Positions 14,881 through 20,670 of a DNA stretch of 26,647 bases are shown here, piece by piece (positions within the stretch are counted from its first letter, which is position 1; the number at the start of each line of letters is the position of its first letter). The notes under the pieces were generated by a model that searched no databases, was not told the origin of the DNA, and worked only from the letters and a program-made list of their open reading frames with translations. The position numbers were made by a program, and so were the translations under genes. The stretch comes from a virus. The stretch covers positions 1 through 26,647 of IMG/VR virus record IMGVR_UViG_3300048836_000701; one strand, 5' to 3'.

Positions 14881-15288
14881 TCATGGCTTCACGATCCGCA
14901 GCCGGAAGAACTGCTGCGGCCCGTCCGGCTCCACATAGTTTCTCGCCAGCGGCCGCCAGTCCTTCATGTTGCTGGATTGTTCCAGCTCCAGGATCACCGG
15001 TGCGCCCGGCTTCGTGGGAGGTGCCGGAATCACCAGTTCGTCCGAGGGTTCGCTTTCGCTGCCGTTCCACGCCGTGACCACCAGCCGGTCGCCGGGCTGG
15101 GCCTCGGTCTCGATCCGGTTCGTCGGAGCGGTCCCCAGAAGTTCGCGGCCGGCTTCCGTGATCTTGTAGATCCGGTAAGCCAGCACGCCCTCTTCCGGCG
15201 GGTTCGGGTTCCACTTCAGCTTGTAGGTCGCCGCCCGCGCGGAAACACTCAGGGTCAGGGTGAGCAGCACCAGTAAAAGTATTTTCAT
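14881..15288 (-). CDS. Secreted fibronectin type III-like protein
   Basis: 135 aa with a clear signal peptide (MKILLLVLLTLTLSVSARA, cleavage after ARA). Residues 20-90 look like an FnIII domain (YKLKWNPNPPEEGVLAYRIY, then AYRIYKI...RLVVTAWNGSESEPSD). The tail has LEQSSNMKDW and QFFRLRI, the pattern of a beta domain common in secreted Verrucomicrobiota proteins. Export across the inner membrane is expected. Its place between DUF1320 and MuF head genes is odd, because head proteins assemble in the cytoplasm. It could be a lysogenic-conversion cargo gene or a captured host gene. The gap on each side contains micro-repeats, consistent with later insertion. Confidence 0.75.
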   Translation of the reverse strand: MKILLLVLLTLTLSVSARAATYKLKWNPNPPEEGVLAYRIYKITEAGRELLGTAPTNRIETEAQPGDRLVVTAWNGSESEPSDELVIPAPPTKPGAPVILELEQSSNMKDWRPLARNYVEPDGPQQFFRLRIVKP

Positions 15289-15320
15289 GATAGTAGTCGG
15301 TGGGTGTGGGATGATTCCAT

Positions 15321-15350
15321 TTCAGCGTTTCAGAATTTCAGCGTTTCAGA
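15321..15350. repeat. Micro-repeat tract (TTTCAGCG family) after the DUF1320 gene
   Basis: The unit TTTCAGCG/TTTCAGAA occurs four times. In transcript sense (CTGAAACGCTGAAA) it starts about 10 nt after the stop codon at 15360. The same kind of tract, with a shared GGTAAA lead-in, follows the HTH gene at 25673. Confidence 0.65.
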
Positions 15351-15359
15351 TTTTACCCG

Positions 15360-15833
15360 TCAGATTCCCTCCTGCTGGTCCCGCCCGAAGCGGCGCTTCC
15401 GCGCGTTGATCTTCGGCGAGGGATGCGCCTTGTCTTCCGGCACCGGGTTCGCCTCCGCATCCGGAGCCGGCCGCGGCCGGATGGTGCCCTTGGCCACGGA
15501 AAGGAAAAATGCGTCCGCCTTGTCATAGGCGTCCTTGCGCGCGTCTCCCGGCTTGTAGCCCGGGATGGTGATCAGCACCCGCCACCGCGCGATCTCCATC
15601 GCCTTGGCCACGAACTCGGACGGTATCAAAAGCGGATCCGCGCTCAGCGTGTTGCGCGAGTGGCTGCCGATGTAGCCGCGGATCTCGTTCACCAGGTCCG
15701 AGAGGATCGGAATCACCCGGTCCGCCACATCCACCCCCACCGAGGTCTTGCCGAAGTCCTCACGCTCCCGCAGCGTCATCGAGGACAGCAGGTTCTCCGC
15801 GCTCAGCGCTACCCATGGTTGCAGTGTGGACAT
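15360..15833 (-). CDS. DUF1320-type (Mu gp36-like) head-tail protein
   Basis: 157 aa. The N-terminal 105 residues fit the Mu gp36/DUF1320 pattern: a helical domain with DVADRVIPILSDLVNEIRGY, ADPLLIPSEFVAKAMEIARW, then TIPGY.....DAYDKADAFF. Members lie just after the capsid gene in Mu-like phages and are thought to act in the neck. The C-terminal 40 residues are basic and proline rich, possibly a disordered tail. It follows the major capsid gene after a 116-bp gap that contains a hairpin and a micro-repeat, and precedes the secreted FnIII gene. Confidence 0.75.
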   Translation of the reverse strand: MSTLQPWVALSAENLLSSMTLREREDFGKTSVGVDVADRVIPILSDLVNEIRGYIGSHSRNTLSADPLLIPSEFVAKAMEIARWRVLITIPGYKPGDARKDAYDKADAFFLSVAKGTIRPRPAPDAEANPVPEDKAHPSPKINARKRRFGRDQQEGI

Positions 15834-15836
15834 ATA

Positions 15837-15866
15837 TCTTCTTCCCGTCTTCCCGTCTTCTGTCTC
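15837..15866. repeat. Micro-repeat tract (TCTTCCCG/TCTTCTGTCT family) before the DUF1320 gene
   Basis: TCTTCCCGTCTTCCCGTCTTC, followed by TGTCT, on the plus strand. In transcript sense it is a GAAGACGGGAAGA purine tract directly upstream of the ATG at 15833. It shares TCTTCTGTCT with the tract at 14837. Confidence 0.6.
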
Positions 15867-15880
15867 GGACCCCCGGTGAT

Positions 15881-15917
15881 GCTATGGACGGACAACCAGC
15901 ACGAAGCCGTCCATAGC
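15881..15917. other. Perfect 11-bp hairpin downstream of the major capsid gene
   Basis: GCTATGGACGG (15881-15891) is the exact reverse complement of CCGTCCATAGC (15907-15917), leaving a 15-nt loop. It begins 32 nt after the capsid stop. No U-tract follows on the minus strand, so it is a better candidate for an mRNA-stabilising or processing hairpin protecting the abundant capsid transcript than for an intrinsic terminator. A DNA-binding site is an alternative. Confidence 0.7.
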
Positions 15918-15949
15918 ACGAACCGGAGTCCCGTCCGGCCTTGCCCTAC

Positions 15950-16879
15950 TCAGGCAAGAGCTACCGTGCGGCGGATGCCCGCTGCGGAATTGGTCACCTT
16001 CACATCTTCGGACCAGTCGAACTTCGCCACTTCCACGCGGCCGTCGTCGCGCATGTAGGTGCCGGGTTTCATCCACTGGTTGCGCAGGCGGAAGGTCTTC
16101 ATGAAGCTCGGGTCGAAGCGGGTCGGCTGCGCCGTGCGCGCAAACACGATGATGTCCCCGTCCAGCACGAACTCGATGTCCTCGGCCAGGCCCTCCGGAG
16201 CGTCGTCATAGCACATCAACGCCACGCGGGAGTCGCACTTGGAGATCAGCAGATTGCCGAAGTCTTCCAGCGTCACGTTAGCAAGGTCTTTCTTGCCGCC
16301 GGAAATCAGCCGGCCGCGCACCGAGGCATGGTTTTTCACCACCCGCCAGGCACCGGCCCCGAAGGCCACGCCCACGTTCATGAAGCCGCCCATCTTGGCG
16401 GACTTGATCACGGACAGCACGCTGGTATCGAGCTGGGCGATGATGTCATCCCCGCCGCCGATGCTCAGCGCCGTGCCGGCACCCAGCGCAGCGAGCGCCG
16501 TGTCCACCACGGTTTTTTCGTGCGCCAGCGCGCCCACCTGGGAGCAGATGTCCGCTCCCTCCTGGAGCAGGTTCATCAGCCCGTCCGACTCGATGGCTTC
16601 CAGGTTATCCACCGGGAAGTCCAGCGCGTGCGGCGCGCAGTTGTAGTTCTCGTCATCCGCGCTGAAGCCGATCGTCGATGCGCGGCCGCCGAGCGCCCGG
16701 CGGGTATCCGGCACGCGGAAGCGGTTTTTGACGGTGTAGACCTTGTAGCGGCCCACCGAGGTGGCCACTGGCACTGTTGGCGCGATGAAGTCCGCCAGGC
16801 TGGAGGTCGCGGTCTGTGCCGCGCCCTGTGAGTATTCGACCACCACCGGGTCTTTGGATACGGAAGCAAGTTTGCTCAT
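15950..16879 (-). CDS. Major capsid protein
   Basis: 309 aa, the size of Mu gpT-like and other HK97-fold shells. Supporting features are an N-terminal SSLADFIAPTVPVATSVGRY (the 'iAP.vpV....G.Y' start seen in many capsid proteins), RFRVPDTRRALGGRAS, a central long-helix region (LLQEGADICSQVGALAHEKT) and a beta-rich C-terminus with KTFRLRNQWMKPGTYMRDD. It lies in the order protease, decoration, capsid, DUF1320. No N-terminal delta domain is obvious, so the neighbouring protease gene may supply the scaffold. A hairpin after the stop may stabilise its mRNA. The ATG at 16879 is not preceded by a Shine-Dalgarno site. Confidence 0.85.
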   Translation of the reverse strand: MSKLASVSKDPVVVEYSQGAAQTATSSLADFIAPTVPVATSVGRYKVYTVKNRFRVPDTRRALGGRASTIGFSADDENYNCAPHALDFPVDNLEAIESDGLMNLLQEGADICSQVGALAHEKTVVDTALAALGAGTALSIGGGDDIIAQLDTSVLSVIKSAKMGGFMNVGVAFGAGAWRVVKNHASVRGRLISGGKKDLANVTLEDFGNLLISKCDSRVALMCYDDAPEGLAEDIEFVLDGDIIVFARTAQPTRFDPSFMKTFRLRNQWMKPGTYMRDDGRVEVAKFDWSEDVKVTNSAAGIRRTVALA

Positions 16880-16894
16880 GATGTTGATTCGTTA

Positions 16895-16912
16895 GATTTC
16901 GATTTCGATTTG
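16895..16912. repeat. GATTTC triple micro-repeat before the capsid gene
   Basis: GATTTC, GATTTC and GATTTG occur in tandem. In transcript sense this is an A-rich CGAAATCGAAATC tract about 15 nt ahead of the capsid ATG. Confidence 0.45.
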
Positions 16913-16958
16913 GTTTGGATGTTGTGGCGGGGGGCTGGAACCGCCGGCGGGATTTGGC

Positions 16959-17411
16959 TTACGGCACCACCAGCGCGCCGGGGTTTGGCAGCAGGCGGCA
17001 TTTGACGAGCTGCTCGTCCACGCCCTTCTCTTCAGCACGCAGTGCCACCCAGTAGGTATCTGCCGCCGCCGGCACCGTGCGGGCCTTGCCGTCATCGGTG
17101 CCGTCGATCGCGCCGAGCGTCAGCTTGTCGCCCGGGTTGCAGGTGCCCGCCAGGCGCACCCGCATGCTGGTCGCCCGGTCCAGGGCCACCACCGTCACCA
17201 GCTCGCCATCGGCCGCCCCTTCGAGCAGCAGATAGTCCGCCTCATCGGCCACGTCATTGGGCAGGATGACCTCCGAAATGCCGCCGGAGTGCGTGAGTTT
17301 GACCAGGCGTCCTTCCTTGCCGGTCAGATCTTCCCCGGCCAGGACCTTGAACGGCCCCTCCTGGATGTTGGATTGGGTCGCGAAGACCGCGAGTGCTAAT
17401 GCTAGGCTCAT
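16959..17411 (-). CDS. Capsid decoration protein (DUF2190-like)
   Basis: 150 aa. After a short N-terminal stretch (MSLALALAVFATQSNIQEG) the chain is a small beta-barrel type domain with KVLAGEDLTGKEGRLVKLTH, VILPNDVADEADYLLLEGA, then GDKLTLGAIDG. This is the layout of the DUF2190/capsid-cement family: 'itaG.dl...g..vkl...g...l......p.Gvl'. Such proteins stabilise the head from outside and usually lie next to the capsid gene, as here. The hydrophobic N-terminus lacks basic residues and is unlikely to be a signal peptide. Confidence 0.75.
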   Translation of the reverse strand: MSLALALAVFATQSNIQEGPFKVLAGEDLTGKEGRLVKLTHSGGISEVILPNDVADEADYLLLEGAADGELVTVVALDRATSMRVRLAGTCNPGDKLTLGAIDGTDDGKARTVPAAADTYWVALRAEEKGVDEQLVKCRLLPNPGALVVP

Positions 17412-17431
17412 AATGATATGTGGTGTTGGGA

Positions 17432-17488
17432 TTCGGTTTTCAGTTTTCTATCTTCAATGTTCGGCGTTGGAGTGTCGGTGTTCGGTGC
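17432..17488. repeat. Micro-repeat tract (TTCGGTGTT/TTTTC family) after the protease gene
   Basis: Plus strand TTCGGTTTTCAGTTTTC, later TTCGGCG, GTCGGTG and TTCGGTG. In transcript sense ACCGAACACCGACACT starts exactly after the protease stop codon (17489) and occupies most of the gap to the decoration gene. Confidence 0.55.
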
Positions 17489-18445
17489 TCAGCCCTGCTC
17501 CGCCTGGGCGCGGGAAAACGCCTGGTTGAATGGGATCTTCTCCTCGCGGGAGATCGTGTGCGCCCGGTTGCGAATCGCGGCTGCCTTCTTCTCGGCTCCC
17601 GCCTTGTCCCCATCATCGCCATCACTCACGGCATCCGGCTGTTTGGCGTTCTCGCGGTTGAAGATCCGCCTCTCTCCTTCCTTCTTCGCGGGCTCGGGAA
17701 GCAGCTCGAGCATCGCCACCGTGTCTTCACGGTTGCGGATCAGCTGTTTCTTCACGTCGTCGCGTTTCTCTTTCGGGATGCGCTCGCCGTAGCGGTTCAT
17801 GATCGCTTCGGCCTCCGTTTCGGCGGTCTTGCCCTTGAGGGTTTCCAGCTCGGACATGATGTCCGCGAGTTTTTTCAGGATGGCTGCTTCGTCGGCATCG
17901 GCGGGCAGCCCCAGTTTCAGTGCAATCGGTTGCATGTTTGGTGTGGTTTCGGTTTCGGTTTGCTCGCCGCCTTCGCGGTTGGAGATTGGTTTGCCGCCCC
18001 GGTTGTTAGGGCGGTTGGTGAAGGCCAGTCCGGAGAGGCGCAGCGGTCGCACGGCTCCGGTCCCGATGTTCTGCACATCTTGTGGGTCGTATTCGGTGGA
18101 GAAGAACTTCACGCGCTTGTTGCGGATGGCCATCTCTCCCAAATCGGAAAGCTCCAGCCTGCCGTGCAGTTGGCCGTCGCGGATCTCCACCTCCTGGAGC
18201 CAGGCATAGGCTTCCGTCGTGTTGTCCATGTCGTGGGACAGATGGTCCAGATCCACCAGCATCCCCGCGAAGTTGTCACCGGCCTCAGCCTTCTCGGCCG
18301 TAAACCGGTTCACGATGGATTCCAGCGCGATCGCATCGATCACCTGCTTGCGCGCTTTCCCGGCCGGGTGCGTGCCCGTCACTTCGATCTGATACCATCC
18401 GTCGGACGGCACCTCGCCTGCTCGGTTCAAAATTTTCGCTCTCAT
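17489..18445 (-). CDS. Mu I-like prohead protease with C-terminal scaffold region
   Basis: 318 aa. Residues 1-155 match the Mu-like prophage I protein family: WYQIEVTGTHP, GMLVDLDHLSHD (the conserved V-D-x-x-H region), AYAWLQEVEIRDGQLHGRLE, KRVKFFSTEYDP, then RLSGLAFTNRPNN. The family cleaves scaffold and capsid precursors in the prohead. Residues 190-318 are charged and coiled-coil-like (ADIMSELETLKGKTAETEAE), as expected for a fused scaffold. In Mu an internal start makes scaffold Z. The Met here before QPIALKLGL has no ribosome site. The gene follows the portal directly (8 nt). Confidence 0.8.
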   Translation of the reverse strand: MRAKILNRAGEVPSDGWYQIEVTGTHPAGKARKQVIDAIALESIVNRFTAEKAEAGDNFAGMLVDLDHLSHDMDNTTEAYAWLQEVEIRDGQLHGRLELSDLGEMAIRNKRVKFFSTEYDPQDVQNIGTGAVRPLRLSGLAFTNRPNNRGGKPISNREGGEQTETETTPNMQPIALKLGLPADADEAAILKKLADIMSELETLKGKTAETEAEAIMNRYGERIPKEKRDDVKKQLIRNREDTVAMLELLPEPAKKEGERRIFNRENAKQPDAVSDGDDGDKAGAEKKAAAIRNRAHTISREEKIPFNQAFSRAQAEQG

Positions 18446-18452
18446 AAATTGT

Positions 18453-20627
18453 TCAGATGGTTTCTTCTTCGCGTCCCTTCGCGGACTTTGCGCCTTTGCG
18501 GTTCAAATCCTCTTGCCGGATCCCGTCCCGCGTGCCGATCAGCACCGCCGTCCCCATCGCCGCTTCCAGGTCCGCGGCCAGCGCCTCGGCATCCGCCGGG
18601 TCGAACAGCTCGGGAAACGTCTCCGCCGCGTCCTCCACGAATTGCAACCAGGTTGCATCGTCGATTCCGGCTTCCTGCGATCTCCCCGCAAGCCCCGAAA
18701 TCAGATCATCGATCGGGTCTAACATCCCGCTCCGGACGCCGAGCGCCCCCGCGAGCGATTTCGTGAACAGTTGCTCGAAATCATCGCCGCCTCCATCATC
18801 GAGATCTTCCCGGATGCTGTTACGGATCGGCGTCGTTTCCTGCAGCGTGCTCGCCATCGTCAGGATCAGCCCGATGGCATGCAGCGCGGGAGCCTTGATC
18901 CGGAACACGGGGATTGGCTTGTTGGGAGCGTCCTGCAGCGCGGCGAGGTATTGCCCGTCCACCACATGGTGGTCGGAGGAAATGAGCAGTGCACGTTGCG
19001 GGCCAGCGTGTTCCCGCGCCTTTTCCACCTTCGCCGGGCAATACTCCGCCTGCGTCGGCTTCAGATCCGCCGGCTTCATTTCCAGCTTCTCATAGTCCAC
19101 GCCGTGACGGCGCAGCATGTTCACCATTGCCGCCCGGTTGCCGCTCTTGATCTGCGGCATGATGGTGCGCGGGATTTCAAGCGTGCCTGTTTCCCTGGCG
19201 AACGTTTTCCAAACACTCCCATCCGCCGCCACCCGGTTCAAAATCTTCTCTCCAGCCTCTTGCGTCTTCAAGTCTTGCCTCTTGCGTCTCACCGGATACC
19301 CCGTCTTCTCCTCGATCCACTTCTCGTCCGCCTCCAGCCCAGCACCTTCCAGGGAAACGATATCCTTCACCACTTGCGCCGGATCCATCTCCTCATTGGC
19401 TGCCAGTTCGAAGTAAGCATAAGCATCCTCCCCTGGTGTCACCCGCTCGATGATCTCCGCATCCAGGCACTTCCGGAAAATCTCGCTGATCTCCGCCGCT
19501 TCCGCCCGGGCGATCGCCTGGAACGTCTCCGCATGCACGCTGCCGCCCAGCGTGCCGCTGCCGCTCTCCGCCAGCATCGTGAGCTTGCCGCCGGTACCGC
19601 GCAGTACCACCTGTTCGTCCTGGTAGGCGATGTGGTCTTTAAAGGGATTGTTTCCGCGCGCTCCGTTGTCCACGGTTTTGACATCGGATCCGCCCGGCAG
19701 CACGCCGCGGGCATCGCCCGTCACCTGGTCCGCCATTTCCAGGTATTCGTCGGACTTCTCCTCCGGCACATCCTCCGGCATCACGATGAACACCGCCGGG
19801 ATCCCATAAGTCTCGATGAAGCCGTCCCAGTCCTTCTGGCTGAGCGCCTTTCTAACAAACGCGATGAGTGCCACCCGGTTGATCGGCCGCGAGACCTCGC
19901 GCGAGACAAACCTCGGCTCCGGCACATCCTCGCCGCGGTTCGTGCCCAGGGTGGATCCCGCATTGAGCTGCCAGCGGCCGTAGAGGCCCTGCCGCACCCA
20001 GAACCACTGATCCACCGGTGCCAGCTCCACCACCTCCCCGTTTTCATCCGTCACCTTCTCCAGCCGCGCGTAACCGCGGAAGCTCGCCATCGCCAGCGCC
20101 TCGAATGCGGCTGATAGATTTTCAATCCGCTGGTATCCGGCCTTCAGCGCGGCCGCCTGGCGTTCCGCCACAGCTTCTTTCCCGGCCGGGATCTCGGACC
20201 GAGTCTTGATGTCCCAGTCCAACTCCTGGATCGCGCTTGTCCTGCGCTCCACCAGTGCGCCGAGCGTCGCGTCCTGCATCTCGATGTAGCGGAATGTCCA
20301 CTGCAGGTCCGCCATCGCCCCGCGCTCGCCGTCTTCGAGCATCTGCACCGCCCGTGCGATCGTAAGGCTGCGCAACGGATTGTAGCTGTCCCGCCACTGG
20401 TTCGCGCTCGCCACATGCAGCCGGTAATTGACCGTGTTCAGCGCACGGTTCATGATCGCCCCCATCCGGGACAAAAATCCCCCCCTGGAGGCCGTTTTCG
20501 GGCTTGCCAGCGTCCTCACGCCCGTCCTCCTTCCCGCCGCAGGGCCAGACCCCATTGCATTTCGCGGCAAACCCATTGCAGATTTGTTTTCGGGCGCGTC
20601 AGGCGCAATGGTGCCATATCGGCCCAC
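18453..20627 (-). CDS. DUF935 portal protein (Mu gp29-like) with C-terminal ParB-like domain
   Basis: 724 aa from a GTG at 20627. Residues 80-445 match the Mu gp29/DUF935 portal family: YNPLRSLTIARAVQMLED, AIQELDWDIKT, ETYGIPAVFIV, GDARGVLPGGSDVK, then SVHAETFQAIARAEAAEI. About residues 522-590 (KPTQAEYCPAKVEKARE, LLISSDHHVVDGQYLAAL, PIPVFRIKAP) look like the ParB/sulfiredoxin-type domain, although the usual DGHHR is DGQY here. The C-terminal 15 residues and residues 446-458 are encoded by dispersed repeats. The start is uncertain: the GTG is inside a run of eight G in the transcript. ATG codons at 20576 and 20465 (MGAIMNRALN) are alternatives, the latter after another G7 run. The protein forms the DNA-entry vertex. 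Confidence 0.8.
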   Translation of the reverse strand: MGRYGTIAPDAPENKSAMGLPRNAMGSGPAAGRRTGVRTLASPKTASRGGFLSRMGAIMNRALNTVNYRLHVASANQWRDSYNPLRSLTIARAVQMLEDGERGAMADLQWTFRYIEMQDATLGALVERRTSAIQELDWDIKTRSEIPAGKEAVAERQAAALKAGYQRIENLSAAFEALAMASFRGYARLEKVTDENGEVVELAPVDQWFWVRQGLYGRWQLNAGSTLGTNRGEDVPEPRFVSREVSRPINRVALIAFVRKALSQKDWDGFIETYGIPAVFIVMPEDVPEEKSDEYLEMADQVTGDARGVLPGGSDVKTVDNGARGNNPFKDHIAYQDEQVVLRGTGGKLTMLAESGSGTLGGSVHAETFQAIARAEAAEISEIFRKCLDAEIIERVTPGEDAYAYFELAANEEMDPAQVVKDIVSLEGAGLEADEKWIEEKTGYPVRRKRQDLKTQEAGEKILNRVAADGSVWKTFARETGTLEIPRTIMPQIKSGNRAAMVNMLRRHGVDYEKLEMKPADLKPTQAEYCPAKVEKAREHAGPQRALLISSDHHVVDGQYLAALQDAPNKPIPVFRIKAPALHAIGLILTMASTLQETTPIRNSIREDLDDGGGDDFEQLFTKSLAGALGVRSGMLDPIDDLISGLAGRSQEAGIDDATWLQFVEDAAETFPELFDPADAEALAADLEAAMGTAVLIGTRDGIRQEDLNRKGAKSAKGREEETI
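18467..18506. repeat. Dispersed repeat, family A, copy 1 (encodes portal C-terminus)
   Basis: Plus strand CTTCGCGTCCCTTCGCGGAC, then TTTGCGCCTTTGCGGTTCAA. It aligns with 24031-24069 with only a few differences. On the minus strand it supplies the portal end NRKGAKSAKGREE. The element resembles repeats common in intergenic DNA of Verrucomicrobiota and Planctomycetota. Confidence 0.75.
19255..19290. repeat. Dispersed repeat, family B, copy inside the portal gene
   Basis: The 22 bp at 19255-19276 are identical to 25055-25076, which is intergenic. The tract continues with a second CCTCTTGCGTCT. It encodes portal residues 446-458 (RRKRQDLKTQEA) in frame, just at the linker between the portal core and the ParB-like domain. 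Confidence 0.75.
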
Positions 20628-20670
20628 CCCCCCCTAGAAATCGATTCTACGGGCCATTTTTTCCGCACGC

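Noticed and set aside
17860-17960. Internal scaffold start inside the protease gene, as in Mu I/Z
   Set aside because: The candidate Met before QPIALKLGL has no ribosome site and no conserved context, so a separate scaffold product cannot be claimed.
17420-20114. Two long plus-strand frames (17420-18766 and 18771-20114)
   Set aside because: Both are antisense to the recognisable protease and portal genes. Composition is biased and no motif is seen.
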